DNA from: Ornithinimicrobium murale
Lineage (GTDB): Bacteria; Actinomycetota; Actinomycetes; Actinomycetales; Dermatophilaceae
NCBI RefSeq assembly: GCF_003352835.1
Contig: NZ_QLVD01000010.1
Coordinates: 124,001-188,000, forward strand
DNA: 64,000 bases
Reading direction: 5' to 3'
Of the stretch, positions 18,805-27,440 are shown piece after piece; position 1 is the first letter of the stretch; each line of letters begins with the position of its first letter. The translations under genes were made by a program, and so were the position numbers. The notes beneath the pieces were generated by a model. That model searched no databases, had not been told where the DNA came from, and saw only the letters and a list, made by a program, of their open reading frames with translations.

Positions 18805-19833
18805 CTAGCTGTCCAGGATCTCGGACACATAGTGCGCGACCGCCCGCACCGACGTCATCGTGGTCGGGTAGTCCATCCGGGTGGGACCGACGACGCCCAG
18901 TCCACCGGCGCTGCCGTAGTTGGTCGTGATCACCGACGTCGACTGGAAACCTTCGTAAGGGTTCTCGGCGCCGATGCTCACCGCGACGGCGTCGTCGTCG
19001 ATCAGCGTGCTCATGCTGGACATCAACTTCAGCAGGACCACATGTTCTTCCAGCGCCTCAAGCACAGGCCCGATGGAGCGGGGGAAGTCAGTGACCACGC
19101 GGGCCAGGTTGGCGGTGCCAGCCAAGACCACGCGTTCTTCAGTCTGCGCCAGCAGGGCCTCTCCCAGCGAATCGACCACGGCCTCGGCCACCGGTCGGTC
19201 GGTCTGCGCCATGGTCTCCAGCGCGGCGCTCAAGCGGGCCGGGACCTCGGGGAGTGGTTGACCGGCTGCCTCGGCGTTGAGCAGGGCCCGGAGGTCCTGG
19301 ATGGTCTGCTCGCCGGCCAGCCCGATCATGTCGCGGCCGACGTCGACCACACGCTGCTCGACCCGTCCGGTGTTGACGATGAGGACCACCATCAGGCGCG
19401 AGCCGCCCACGGCGACCAGCTCGATGTGGCGGACGGTCGAGCGCGACAGCGACGGGTACTGCATGACCGCGACCTGGTTGGTCAGGGAGGCCAGCAGTCG
19501 CACCGAGCGGCCTACGACGTCGTCAAGGTCGACGGCACCGGCCAGGAACTCCTCGATGGCCCTGCGCTCGGCCTTGGTCATCGGCTTGATGGCGGCCAGG
19601 CGGTCCACGAAGAGCCGATAGCCGGCATCCGTCGGGATGCGACCCGCACTGGTGTGCGGGGCGGCGATCAGGCCCTCCTCCTCCAGCAGCGCCATGTCGT
19701 TGCGTACGGTCGCGGCGGAGACCCCGAGCTGATGACGTTCGAGCAGCGCCTTAGAGCCGACCGGCTCGGAGGTGCGCACATAGTCCTGCACGATGGCACG
19801 GAGCACCTGCAGTCGTCGGTCGTCACTGGTCAT
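18805..19833 (-). CDS. hrcA: heat-inducible transcription repressor HrcA
   Basis: A 342-residue HrcA that represses by binding CIRCE and is inactivated by heat. The N-terminal winged helix is clear ([21 protein letters not shown], then [18 protein letters not shown] and SAGRIPT). The ATG is preceded by a near-perfect ribosome-binding site (AAGGAGGTGA, 19838-19847), so the in-frame GTG six codons upstream is inside the ribosome-binding region and not the start. A CIRCE element lies 24 bases upstream, indicating autoregulation and co-control of dnaJ and genes after it. Confidence 0.96.
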   Translation of the reverse strand: MTSDDRRLQVLRAIVQDYVRTSEPVGSKALLERHQLGVSAATVRNDMALLEEEGLIAAPHTSAGRIPTDAGYRLFVDRLAAIKPMTKAERRAIEEFLAGAVDLDDVVGRSVRLLASLTNQVAVMQYPSLSRSTVRHIELVAVGGSRLMVVLIVNTGRVEQRVVDVGRDMIGLAGEQTIQDLRALLNAEAAGQPLPEVPARLSAALETMAQTDRPVAEAVVDSLGEALLAQTEERVVLAGTANLARVVTDFPRSIGPVLEALEEHVVLLKLMSSMSTLIDDDAVAVSIGAENPYEGFQSTSVITTNYGSAGGLGVVGPTRMDYPTTMTSVRAVAHYVSEILDS

Positions 19834-19856
19834 GCCGCTCACCTCCTTCACACGTC

Positions 19857-19881
19857 TGGCACTCTGACCTGCCGAGTGCCA
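19857..19881 (-). promoter_or_regulatory. CIRCE operator of hrcA-dnaJ
   Basis: TGGCACTC (19857-19864), nine bases, GAGTGCCA (19874-19881): a perfect 8-bp inverted repeat with the CIRCE spacing, differing from TTAGCACTC-N9-GAGTGCTAA only in the outer bases. It lies between the divergent gap and the hrcA ribosome-binding site, where it can block the hrcA transcript. Confidence 0.9.
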
Positions 19882-20047
19882 GTCTACGCCGAAGTGCGTC
19901 GCGGTCCGCCTGTGCGTGTGAGATTGGCGACACGCCGACCCCGCAGTTGGTCCACGGGGTGGCGCAGCCAGTACAAATGATGTGGTTGCCCTGCCTGGTA
20001 TGAGCCTGCAGGAATCCCGGCTTGTCCAGAGCCGTCACAGATGAGGT

Positions 20048-20086
20048 GTGGGCCCTTCGCGAAGTATGAGTTTGCGAAGGGCCCAC
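20048..20086. terminator. orphan perfect hairpin in a divergent gap
   Basis: Left arm GTGGGCCCTTCGC (20048-20060) and right arm GCGAAGGGCCCAC (20074-20086) pair perfectly over 13 bp, with a 13-base AT-richer loop. It resembles the hairpin next to the tRNA-Ala gene (42398-42441). Neighbouring genes are both transcribed away from it, so it may end an unannotated transcript. Confidence 0.55.
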
Positions 20087-20286
20087 GGTGTGTCCGGCGT
20101 GATGCTCCGAACGACCGAGCAAGGAGTCGATTGGCTCGCGCCACCCCATCACAGGTGGTGGTCACCGGGACGAAACCCGGATCGCGAATCCGCGACGTTG
20201 CCTTGTGGTCAGCGCCTCGTCTCCGAGGTGCGTAGGACAGTTCTAGCCTGCTTCGGCCACCCACGCAAGGGGTTCGGGAGGAAATC

Positions 20287-20346
20287 TTGGGAAAATCTCG
20301 CGGGCCACGGCGTGTCGCCCTGGGAAACGATCCGAACTGTGCCTAG
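20287..20346 (+). CDS. possible 19-residue peptide ORF
   Basis: TTG start with GGGAGGAAA (20276-20284) at good spacing, encoding MGKSRGPRRVALGNDPNCA and ending in TAG. A TAGCCT -10-like hexamer is at 20244-20249. The peptide is basic at its N-terminal half and ends with a Cys. No family is recognised. It could be a leader peptide, a small protein or chance; only the quality of the ribosome-binding site argues for it. Confidence 0.25.
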   Translation: MGKSRGPRRVALGNDPNCA

Positions 20347-20430
20347 CAGCGGTCGCTCAACGTCCGCGCGGGCACCGGCACTCCGGCGGGTCGACCCCTT
20401 CAGACGCTGCTCCTTCCCTACGCTGGCCCG

Positions 20431-21309
20431 GTGAACAATCGCTATGGCGCAGACGTCCTCTCCGGCGACTGGCGCGCCCCGCGCGGGGGCCGCGCAGCCC
20501 CCAGGGAGGCCGAGACCGGTCTGGTCGTCGAGGACGTCCAGACCGGCTATGTCGGCGCGGTCGTCCGCGTGGAGAAGGCCGGCGGAATGCACGTCGTGCA
20601 CCTGGAGGACCGACGCGGCCGGCTCAAGGGATTCCCGCTGGGCCCCGGCTTCCTGGTGGACGGGCGCCCGGTGGTCCTGACGGCACCCACCGCAGACTCG
20701 CGCCAGGCGCTCGCCGCCGCCAGGGCTGCCACGTCCCGCACCGCCAGCGGCTCCCGCTCGGTGGACCGCGCACCCGCCCGGGTGGCCGCCGGCTCCCGTC
20801 TCTTCGTCGAGGGCCGACACGACGCCGAGCTGGTGGAGAAGATCTGGGGTGACGACCTGCGCGTCGAGGGCGTGGTCGTCGAGCTCCTGGAGGGAGTGGA
20901 CGACCTCTCCGCCGTCATCCGCGACTTCGCTCCGTCTCGCGAGCGCCGCATGGGAGTGCTCGTGGACCACCTGGTGCCCGGCACCAAGGAGGAGCGCATC
21001 GTCCGGGCCGCCGAGCGGCTGCCACAGTCGCGTTGGGTGCGCATCCTCGGGCACCCCTATGTCGATGTCTGGCAGTCCGTCCGCCCCGCCCGGCTGGGCC
21101 TGCAGGTCTGGCCGGTCATCGAGCGCGGGCGCCCGTGGAAGCAGTCCGTCCTCGCGGAGCTGGGCTGGGCACATGACACCCAGGCCGATGTTGCGCGAGG
21201 ATGGAAACAGATTCTCGGTTCCGTGCGTTCCTATAGTGATCTGGAACCCTCTCTGCTCGCCAGCGTCGAGGAACTGATCGACTTCGTCACCGTCCCCCAG
21301 GAGGACTGA
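20431..21309 (+). CDS. DUF3097 family protein (Toprim-like)
   Basis: A 292-residue actinobacterial protein of the DUF3097 family, function unknown. After an N-terminal beta-rich part (residues 25-85, LVVEDVQTGYVGAVVRVEKA) comes a segment that looks like a Toprim core: RLFVEGRHDAELVEKIWGDDLR, then LLEGVDDL and MGVLVDHLVPGTKEE, with acidic residues spaced as in Toprim. This suggests a nucleic-acid or nucleotide enzyme, but that is inference. GTG start with TACGCT six bases upstream fits a leaderless mRNA. Position next to hemW and hrcA is conserved in actinobacteria. It is separated from the next gene by one base. Confidence 0.8.
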   Translation: MNNRYGADVLSGDWRAPRGGRAAPREAETGLVVEDVQTGYVGAVVRVEKAGGMHVVHLEDRRGRLKGFPLGPGFLVDGRPVVLTAPTADSRQALAAARAATSRTASGSRSVDRAPARVAAGSRLFVEGRHDAELVEKIWGDDLRVEGVVVELLEGVDDLSAVIRDFAPSRERRMGVLVDHLVPGTKEERIVRAAERLPQSRWVRILGHPYVDVWQSVRPARLGLQVWPVIERGRPWKQSVLAELGWAHDTQADVARGWKQILGSVRSYSDLEPSLLASVEELIDFVTVPQED

Positions 21310-21310
21310 C

Positions 21311-21880
21311 ATGACCGACAACCCGCAGTGGCAGCCAGGGCAGGTCCCGCCGCCGCCCAACGATCCCCAGCAGCCGCCCGCCGGCGCACCCGGACAGCCG
21401 GGTAGCGCCCCACAGCAGGGTCACCCGGCCGGCGGTGCCTGGCAGAGCCAGGGCGCGCAGCCACAGGGCTCCCCTCAGGGCGGGTCGGGGCAGGGCCAGC
21501 CTGCCTACCAGGCCGGCCCGATGGCAGCCGGCGACGAACGCACCTGGATGATCCTGGCGCACGTGTCGGCGCCGATCGCGATGATCGTCAGCGCCGGGTG
21601 GCTGTCCTTCGCCGGTCCCCTGCTGGTGTGGCTGGTCAAGAAGGACCAGAGCTCAGCGGTGCGGCAGGCGGCCTCAGGCGCCTTCAACTTCAACCTGGCA
21701 GCGTGGCTGATGGCGATCATCGGCTGGATCTGCTTCTTCACGATCATCCTGATCCCGGTCGCCATCATTCTCTGGATCATCGTGTTCGTCGTGTCCGTCT
21801 ACGCCCACCTGCGCGGAGCCTGGCTGGCTTCCAAGGGGCAGGTCTACACCTACCCGTTCCAGATCCGCGTCCTGAGCTGA
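21311..21880 (+). CDS. DUF4870 membrane protein with Pro/Gln-rich N-terminus
   Basis: A 189-residue membrane protein. Residues 1-70 are Pro/Gln/Gly-rich and disordered. The C-terminal 110 residues match DUF4870: ERTWMILAHVSAPIAMIV, LVWLVKKDQSSAVRQAASGAFNF, and two further hydrophobic segments. About three or four membrane helices are predicted. Function unknown. The ATG follows the DUF3097 stop by one base, so the two are co-transcribed. Its stop codon is directly followed by an inverted copy of the repeat that flanks the convergent hemW. Confidence 0.82.
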   Translation: MTDNPQWQPGQVPPPPNDPQQPPAGAPGQPGSAPQQGHPAGGAWQSQGAQPQGSPQGGSGQGQPAYQAGPMAAGDERTWMILAHVSAPIAMIVSAGWLSFAGPLLVWLVKKDQSSAVRQAASGAFNFNLAAWLMAIIGWICFFTIILIPVAIILWIIVFVVSVYAHLRGAWLASKGQVYTYPFQIRVLS

Positions 21881-22043
21881 CCCATTTTTGGGGAGGATCG
21901 GACCGCCCTATGCGTGATTTTGGGGAGGTTTGGAACACTCGCCGCTGGCGTGATCCTGTTCCGATCTTCCCCAAAGATGCGTGGTCGGCGTTCCGATCTT
22001 CCCCAAAAATGGGCGGCTCGCGTTCCGATCTTCCCCAAAATTA
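21881..22043. repeat. inverted/direct repeat cluster between DUF4870 and hemW stops
   Basis: Three direct copies of TTCCGATCTTCCCCAAA start at 21959, 21991 and 22023 (period 32), and two inverted copies (TTTTGGGGAGG...) lie at 21885-21902 and 21918-21934. Left and right copies can pair over about 17 bp with one wobble. The cluster begins right after the DUF4870 TGA and ends at the hemW TAA, filling the whole convergent gap; it may act as a bidirectional terminator. Confidence 0.88.
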
Positions 22044-23291
22044 GGCAGCGAGCAACCGGTGGACGACGGTGTCGGCGAGCAGGCGCCCGCGCACGGTGAG
22101 GACCGCCCTGCCCTGCAGCGCTGCCCGCCCGTCGACCAGGCCATCGGCGATCAGTTCCGCCACCGCCGCCCGGCCCGCCCCCTCGACCAGCCCTAGGTCG
22201 AGCCCCTCCACCAGGCGGATGCCGAGCAGGATGTCCTCGTCGTGCCGCTGCTCAGCGGTCAGCACCTCGCGACCCGCCCCTGGCGAGACACCTGAGGCGA
22301 GCCGATCGGCATACGGGGCAGGGTGTTTGACGTTCCACCAACGCACCCCACCCACGTGGCTGTGCGCGCCCGGCCCGACGCCCCACCAGTCGGCGTTGCG
22401 CCAGTAGTTGACATTGTGTCGGCACCGGTTCTCTTCTGCCAGAGCCCAGTTGCTGATCTCATACCAGCCATATCCGGCGCCGCCGAGAAGGTGCTCGGCC
22501 AGCTCGTACTTGTCGGCCTCGTCATCGTCGTCCGGCATCGTGACCACACCGCGCCGCACCTGGGCCGCCAGCTTGGTGCCCTCCTCCACGACCAGGGCGT
22601 AGGCGCTGACGTGGTCCGGGCGCAACCCGATCACCGTCTCCAGGCTGGTGCGCCAGTCCTCCAGCGACTCCCCCGGCGTGCCATAGATGAGGTCCAGGCT
22701 GACCTGCATCCCTGCCGCACGCACAGCCTCGACAGCCGCATGGACATTGGCCGGGTCGTGCGTCCGTTCCAACGTGGCGAGCACGTGCGGCACGGCAGAC
22801 TGCATGCCGAGGCTGACGCGGGTGAACCCACCGTCCGCGAGCTCCTGGGCCACGGCGGGCGTGATGGTGTCGGGGTTGGCCTCGGTCGTCACCTCAGCCC
22901 CCTCGGCGAGACCGAACTGCTCCCGTATGCCGAGCAGCACCTGGACCAGGTCGCGCGGCGGGAGCATGGTCGGCGTCCCACCGCCAACGAAGACAGTCTG
23001 GACCGCGGGAGCAGGTTGCCCTTCGGTGCCGCTGCCGCCAGCAGCAGCGAGCACTCCCCGCGCCAGCTTGACCTCGGCGAGTGCTGCCTCGGCGTAGGTA
23101 TCGACCGTCGCCCCGTGACCGCCGAGCTCCGGAACCGTGTAGGTGTTGAAGTCGCAGTAGCCGCACCGGACCCGGCAGAAGGGCACGTGCACGTAGATCC
23201 CGAACGGACGCTCCCCCAGCCCCCGCGTGGCCCCCTGCGGCAGCCGGCCGTCCGCGGGCACGGGCTGACCCACTGGCTGAGCTGACGGCAT
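22041..23291 (-). CDS. hemW: heme chaperone HemW (radical SAM)
   Basis: A 416-residue HemW-type radical SAM protein; HemW proteins bind heme and deliver it to membrane enzymes, and were once annotated as coproporphyrinogen oxidase. The CxxxCxxC cluster motif is PFCRVRCGYCDFNTY (Cys39, Cys43, Cys46), with the extra HemW cysteine position replaced by Phe48. The GGGTPT glycine motif and the HemW C-terminal domain are present. I chose the ATG giving MPSAQPVGQPVPADG, the usual family N-terminus; an ATG three codons earlier is possible. In many actinobacteria it follows lepA; here accessory genes separate them. Confidence 0.92.
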   Translation of the reverse strand: MPSAQPVGQPVPADGRLPQGATRGLGERPFGIYVHVPFCRVRCGYCDFNTYTVPELGGHGATVDTYAEAALAEVKLARGVLAAAGGSGTEGQPAPAVQTVFVGGGTPTMLPPRDLVQVLLGIREQFGLAEGAEVTTEANPDTITPAVAQELADGGFTRVSLGMQSAVPHVLATLERTHDPANVHAAVEAVRAAGMQVSLDLIYGTPGESLEDWRTSLETVIGLRPDHVSAYALVVEEGTKLAAQVRRGVVTMPDDDDEADKYELAEHLLGGAGYGWYEISNWALAEENRCRHNVNYWRNADWWGVGPGAHSHVGGVRWWNVKHPAPYADRLASGVSPGAGREVLTAEQRHDEDILLGIRLVEGLDLGLVEGAGRAAVAELIADGLVDGRAALQGRAVLTVRGRLLADTVVHRLLAA

Positions 23292-23413
23292 ACGGCCCAT
23301 TCTCTCAGGTGATGCCCTCCACCCTGGCATCGCTGGAACGGCCCTCGGCGACGACCCGGCAGCCTCGAGGATGGCGTCACCCGCTGTTCATCGAAGCCTC
23401 CTACCCTGCCCAC

Positions 23414-24304
23414 GTGCAACAGGAGCTGCGTGAATATATCGACCGCCTTCGGTCCGAGGGTTACACCGTTCGCGACGACCACGGATCGGACCCGGATCTG
23501 ATCACCCCGGACGGGCGGGCCGTGGACACCTGGCGCGAGGACTACCCGTATGACAGTCGCCTCTCCCGCAGCTACTACGAGGTGGAGAAGTGGTTGCTCC
23601 AGGTGGAGCTGCTCAAGTTCCAGTACTGGCTCAAGGACATCGGCCAGCGCGCCGTCATCGTCTTCGAGGGACGCGATGCGGCGGGCAAAGGCGGTGCGAT
23701 CAAGCGCTTCATCGAGCACCTGAACCCTCGGGGCGCGCACGTCGTGGCCCTCACCAAGCCGACGGAGCGGGAGCGCGGACAGTGGTACTTCCAGCGCTAT
23801 GTCGCCCACCTGCCGACCGCCGGCGAGATCGTGCTGTTCGACCGGTCCTGGTACAACCGCGCCGGTGTCGAGCGTGTCATGGGCTTCTGCACCGACCGCG
23901 AGTACGAGATGTTCATGCGGCAGGCGCCGCTCTTTGAGGAGATGATCACCGACTCCGGAACGCACCTGACCAAGTTCTGGTTCTCGGTGACCCAGTCCGA
24001 GCAGCGCACCCGCTTCGCGATCCGCCAGCTCGACCCGGTGCGCCGGTGGAAGCTCTCCCCGATGGACCTGGAGTCGCTTGACAAGTGGGAGGCTTACACC
24101 GCAGCCAAGGAGGAGATGCTCCGGCGCACCGACACCGATCACGCGCCCTGGACCACCATCAAGTCCAACGACAAGAAGCGCTCGCGCCTGAATGCCATGC
24201 GCTCCTTCCTGGGTCAGTTCGACTACGCGGACAAGGACCACAGCGTGGTGCTCCCGCCCGACCCGCAGTTGGTCAAGCGGGCTCGTTTCACCACCGGCGA
24301 CTGA
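23414..24304 (+). CDS. ppk2: polyphosphate kinase 2
   Basis: A 296-residue single-domain PPK2, which uses polyphosphate to phosphorylate nucleotides, or the reverse. Walker A is FEGRDAAGKGG (about 84-94), Walker B/lid region is LFDRSWYNRAGVERVMGFC, and WKLSPMDLESLDKWEAY is diagnostic. I chose GTG 23414 (MQQELREYIDRLR) because the conserved region begins there and TACCCT lies six bases upstream, giving leaderless spacing; the frame is open to ATG 23309, but the extra 35 residues look like upstream sequence of divergent hemW. Preference for GDP or ADP cannot be read. It is monocistronic. Confidence 0.88.
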   Translation: MQQELREYIDRLRSEGYTVRDDHGSDPDLITPDGRAVDTWREDYPYDSRLSRSYYEVEKWLLQVELLKFQYWLKDIGQRAVIVFEGRDAAGKGGAIKRFIEHLNPRGAHVVALTKPTERERGQWYFQRYVAHLPTAGEIVLFDRSWYNRAGVERVMGFCTDREYEMFMRQAPLFEEMITDSGTHLTKFWFSVTQSEQRTRFAIRQLDPVRRWKLSPMDLESLDKWEAYTAAKEEMLRRTDTDHAPWTTIKSNDKKRSRLNAMRSFLGQFDYADKDHSVVLPPDPQLVKRARFTTGD

Positions 24305-24393
24305 CCCGCCACACCGGCGGACGTCCCACCTGGTCCGCCGCACACCTCGCCCCGCGCCAGGGGAATTCATCTTGCGCACCTCACGGCCTCTAT

Positions 24394-24417
24394 GGTTCAC
24401 TACTCTAGTAATGAACC
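24394..24417 (+). promoter_or_regulatory. operator palindrome of the GntR/YtrA-type regulator
   Basis: GGTTCA (24394-24399) and TGAACC (24412-24417) flank ACTACT/AGTAAT-like inner arms, giving a near-perfect 24-bp palindrome 14 bases before the regulator ATG and just upstream of its GAGGAG ribosome site. It is placed so that bound repressor blocks the transcript, and is the obvious autoregulatory site. Confidence 0.75.
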
Positions 24418-24431
24418 AGTGAGGAGTAGCG

Positions 24432-24833
24432 ATGTTCGAGGGTCGTGAACCCATCTACCACCAGATCGCGGAGGCGATCCGTGGCGAGATCCTCTCCGGC
24501 GCGCTCAAGGAGGAGGACCAGGTCATGTCGACGACGCAGTACGCGACGACCTACCGGATCAACCCGGCCACGGCCGCAAAAGCGTTTGCGCAACTGGTCG
24601 ACGAAGAGGTTCTCTACAAACGGCGGGGGGTCGGCATGTTCGTGGCGCCGGGGGCGGCGGCTGCCCTGCGCAGCCAGCGTCGCGAAGCCTTCTTCGCGGA
24701 GCGGCTCGAGCCGGTCATCCGGGAGGCCGCACTGCTCGGCCTCAGCACCAGCGACCTGACGGACTACCTCGCATCGCACGCCACGACCGGCGTCAGCACC
24801 ACCGCCCCAGACCAGACTCCAGAGGAGCGATGA
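24432..24833 (+). CDS. GntR-family transcription regulator, YtrA subfamily
   Basis: A 133-residue regulator: an N-terminal GntR winged helix (IYHQIAEAIRGEILSGALKEEDQVMSTTQYATTYRINPATAAKAFAQLVDEEVLYKRRG spans residues 8-67) and only a short C-terminal helical tail, as in YtrA proteins. Such regulators repress ABC transporter operons that respond to cell-wall stress. It is first in a five-gene operon, overlapping the ABC ATPase by four bases. A palindrome (24394-24417) next to its start is the likely operator. The inducer is unknown. Confidence 0.9.
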   Translation: MFEGREPIYHQIAEAIRGEILSGALKEEDQVMSTTQYATTYRINPATAAKAFAQLVDEEVLYKRRGVGMFVAPGAAAALRSQRREAFFAERLEPVIREAALLGLSTSDLTDYLASHATTGVSTTAPDQTPEER

Positions 24834-25720
24834 TGACCGGCTACCGGCTCCACACTGACAACCTGACCGTCTCCTACGGCAAGACCACGGCGCTGACCGG
24901 GATCAACCTCGACCTGGCCCCCGACCGCATCCACGGCCTGCTGGGCCGCAACGGCGCGGGCAAGACCACGTTGATGTCCGTGCTCGCTTCACTTCGACGC
25001 GGCCAGGGAACCGTCCGGGTGGAGGGCCAGGACCCCTTCGAGAACGAGGCCATCATGCAGAACGTGTGCCTCATCCGGGAGAGCGGTGACCTGCTCCTGG
25101 ACGAGAAGCTCACCACCAACCTGAGCTTCCTCGAGGACGCCCGCCCCCGTTTCGACCGCACCTACGCCGAGTCACTGATGGCCACGTTCCGCCTCGATCC
25201 GGCCAAGAAGCCCCAGGCCCTTTCCCGAGGACAGGCCTCGGCCTTCGGCGCGATCGTGGGGTTGGCCAGCCGGGCACCGCTGACAATGTTCGACGAGGTG
25301 CACCTGGGCATGGACGCCCCTGCGCGGCAACGCTTCTACCACGAGGTGCTGCACGACTTCGCCGAGCACCCCCGCACGATCGTGCTCTCCAGCCACCTCA
25401 TCAGCGAGATCGCCCACATGCTGGAGACCGTCACCATCCTGCACGAGGGCCGGCTGCTCCTGTCCAACGAGGCGGACGACCTGCACGTCAGTGGAGCAAC
25501 CCTCACCGGAGCAGCGGAGGTCGTCGACCGGCACGCGACCGGGCAGCAGGTCGTCGGCACCCAGGACCTGGGACCGACCCGCCAGGTCACCGTCTTCGGC
25601 GACCTCGACGAGGCCGCCCTGGCAGCGGCAGAGCGAGACGGGCTGACCGTCGGTGCCGTCCCGCTGCAGGACCTGTTCATCCACCTGACCGACACCGACC
25701 GCGCCGAGGAGGCATCATGA
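24830..25720 (+). CDS. ABC transporter ATP-binding protein (YtrB-like)
   Basis: A 296-residue ABC ATPase. Walker A is GRNGAGKTT, the signature is the atypical LSRGQ (ALSRGQASAF), and Walker B is PLTMFDEVHLGMD, where the usual catalytic Asp-Glu is kept but Pro-Thr is replaced by Val-His. The H-loop is in VLSSHLISE. These atypical motifs are usual in ATPases coupled to YtrA regulators. It overlaps the regulator and the following membrane gene by four bases each (ATGA), so it works with the membrane protein at 25717. Export of a peptide or envelope-stress compound is plausible but unproven. Confidence 0.9.
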   Translation: MMTGYRLHTDNLTVSYGKTTALTGINLDLAPDRIHGLLGRNGAGKTTLMSVLASLRRGQGTVRVEGQDPFENEAIMQNVCLIRESGDLLLDEKLTTNLSFLEDARPRFDRTYAESLMATFRLDPAKKPQALSRGQASAFGAIVGLASRAPLTMFDEVHLGMDAPARQRFYHEVLHDFAEHPRTIVLSSHLISEIAHMLETVTILHEGRLLLSNEADDLHVSGATLTGAAEVVDRHATGQQVVGTQDLGPTRQVTVFGDLDEAALAAAERDGLTVGAVPLQDLFIHLTDTDRAEEAS

Positions 25721-26469
25721 CCGCCGTCACCGACGCTCCCGCCACCGGCCGGAGCACCCCGCAGTGGAGGAGCGCGCTGCACTACCTTCTCTCCGGCTAC
25801 GTCTACATGCTGACGCTGTGGTTCTGGGCGATCGCCCTGCCCGTCGTCGCGATCATCATGTTCATCATCGGCCAGAACGTGGACGAGGTCACCTCCTCGG
25901 GCATCGCCTTCACCCACCACGGCGCCCTCTGGTTCCCGTTCAGCATCGCGATCATCCTCTCGGTCACCTACCTGCCCATCCACGTGGCCAACGGGATGAC
26001 GCGCCGCTCCTTCACCCGGGCAGCCCTCGCGGTCAATGTCATCGTCGGCCTGCTGAACGCCACCATCGCGACCGGTGCCCTGCTCGTGGAGCGCGAGATC
26101 TACCATGCCGTCGGCTGGGTGCACGGCGGCACCGACGGCTCGGGCATCGCGGTGTTCAACGGCGGCGTCCTGGTCTACCTGCTGGGCCTGGCGATGCTCT
26201 TCATCGCCGGCCAGGTCAGCGGCTCCCTGATCGGCGTCGCCTACTACCGCCTCGGCGGCATCATCGGCACCGTGGCCCTGCCGCTGTGCCTCCTCCCGCT
26301 GGCCGCGGTCGGTCTTCTCGGGCTGGGCCAGGGCGAGCAGTGGAACCCCTGGAGCTGGACGGCCGACCTCGCCCCCTGGGGCACGGTGGTCGCCGTGCTC
26401 GTCGTCATCGCCTCCGCAGGTGCCTTCCACCTGCTGGTCCGCGACATCGCCATCGACAGCAAGGACTGA
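25717..26469 (+). CDS. membrane component of the YtrB-like ABC system
   Basis: A 250-residue protein with about six membrane segments (for example LTLWFWAIALPVVAIIMFII, FPFSIAIILSVTYLPIHVA, VYLLGLAMLFIAGQVSG and VVAVLVVIASAGAFHLLV). No domain name is recognised with certainty. Its position, overlapping the ATPase by four bases, makes it the likely permease partner. The segment HVANGMTRRSFTRAALAV is amphipathic and could be the coupling helix. It is followed two bases later by the second ATPase gene. Confidence 0.78.
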   Translation: MTAVTDAPATGRSTPQWRSALHYLLSGYVYMLTLWFWAIALPVVAIIMFIIGQNVDEVTSSGIAFTHHGALWFPFSIAIILSVTYLPIHVANGMTRRSFTRAALAVNVIVGLLNATIATGALLVEREIYHAVGWVHGGTDGSGIAVFNGGVLVYLLGLAMLFIAGQVSGSLIGVAYYRLGGIIGTVALPLCLLPLAAVGLLGLGQGEQWNPWSWTADLAPWGTVVAVLVVIASAGAFHLLVRDIAIDSKD

Positions 26470-26471
26470 TC

Positions 26472-27440
26472 ATGAACACCATCACCCGTATGCCGACAGT
26501 CGCCTCCTCCTCCCCCGGCACCGCGCCGGTGGTCCAGGTGGTCGGGCTGCGCAAGACCTACGGCAGCAAGGTCGCCGTCGACGACGTCTCATTCGAGGTC
26601 GCCCGCGGCGAGATCGTCGGCATCCTGGGGCAGAACGGCGCCGGGAAGACCACCACCGTCGAGGCGCTGGCCGGTCTGCGGACCGCCGACGGCGGCACCG
26701 TCAGGGTTCTCGGGCACGACCCGCAGCGCGACCCGGCGCCGGTCCGCGAGCTCCTGGGTGTCCAGCTGCAGGAGTCGCGGCTGCCCGCGAAGCTGCGGGT
26801 CGCCGAGGCACTGCGCCTCTATGCCTCGTTCTACGCCGACCCCAGGGACCCGGAGGAGCTCCTCACACTGCTGGGCCTACAGGACAAGCGGGACACGCCC
26901 TACCAGAAGCTGTCCGGCGGCCAGAAGCAACGCCTCTCCATCGCCCTGGCACTGGTCGGCAACCCCCAGGTCGCGATCCTGGACGAGCTGACGACCGGGC
27001 TGGACCCGCAGGCGCGCCGGGAGACCTGGGACCTGATCGAGGCGGTGCGCGACAGTGGCGTCACGATCGTGCTGGTCACCCACTTCATGGACGAGGCCGA
27101 GCGACTCTGCGACCGGGTGGTCATCATCGACGACGGCCGGGTCATCGCCCAGGGCACCCCGGGCGACCTGGCGCGCGGCGACCACGCCGGGGTCACCTTC
27201 CGGATGCGGCTGCCGCAACCGCTCGACGCGGCTCTGCTGGTCGGCATCGACTCGGTGACCTCGATGCGCGAGGTCGGTCGCGACCTGGAGGTCACCGGCG
27301 GCGCGACCGTGCTGCCGGACGTCATCATCGCCCTGCACTCCTGCGGCCTGGTGCCCGAAGAGGTGCAGACCATCAGCCCGAGCCTGGAGGACGCCTTCGT
27401 CGCCCTCGTGGGCCGCCCACCCCAGGAGGACCCGTCATGA
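26472..27440 (+). CDS. ABC transporter ATP-binding protein (ABC-2/drug-export type)
   Basis: A 322-residue ABC ATPase with canonical motifs: Walker A GQNGAGKTT, signature LSGGQKQRLS, Walker B VAILDELTTGLDP and H-loop VTHFMDEAERL. The C-terminal 90 residues form the extra domain found in DrrA/CcmA-like exporters. An ATG two bases after the previous stop was chosen; the open frame extends upstream through the previous gene only by chance. It overlaps the permease gene at 27437 by four bases. Together they form a second exporter under the same regulator. Confidence 0.93.
   Translation: MNTITRMPTVASSSPGTAPVVQVVGLRKTYGSKVAVDDVSFEVARGEIVGILGQNGAGKTTTVEALAGLRTADGGTVRVLGHDPQRDPAPVRELLGVQLQESRLPAKLRVAEALRLYASFYADPRDPEELLTLLGLQDKRDTPYQKLSGGQKQRLSIALALVGNPQVAILDELTTGLDPQARRETWDLIEAVRDSGVTIVLVTHFMDEAERLCDRVVIIDDGRVIAQGTPGDLARGDHAGVTFRMRLPQPLDAALLVGIDSVTSMREVGRDLEVTGGATVLPDVIIALHSCGLVPEEVQTISPSLEDAFVALVGRPPQEDPS

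Larger units (their letters stand above)
19882..20430. other. 549-bp divergent intergenic region hrcA / DUF3097
   Basis: No convincing large gene is visible. It holds the upstream part of the hrcA promoter, a perfect 13-bp-stem hairpin (20048-20086), a dyad ACCCCG-N11-CGGGGT near 19940, a TAGCCT hexamer at 20244-20249 followed by a Shine-Dalgarno sequence and a 19-codon ORF (20287-20346), and a TACGCT hexamer (20419-20424) at leaderless spacing before DUF3097. The hairpin makes sense only if something between the two divergent genes is transcribed. Confidence 0.5.

Noticed and set aside
19823-20264. Minus-strand open frames across the hrcA upstream gap
   Set aside because: They run through the CIRCE element, the ribosome site and the hairpin, and show no recognisable domain despite a Cys-containing stretch.
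23309-23413. Longer start for ppk2
   Set aside because: Residues before GTG 23414 do not resemble PPK2 and overlap the region expected to hold the divergent promoters.
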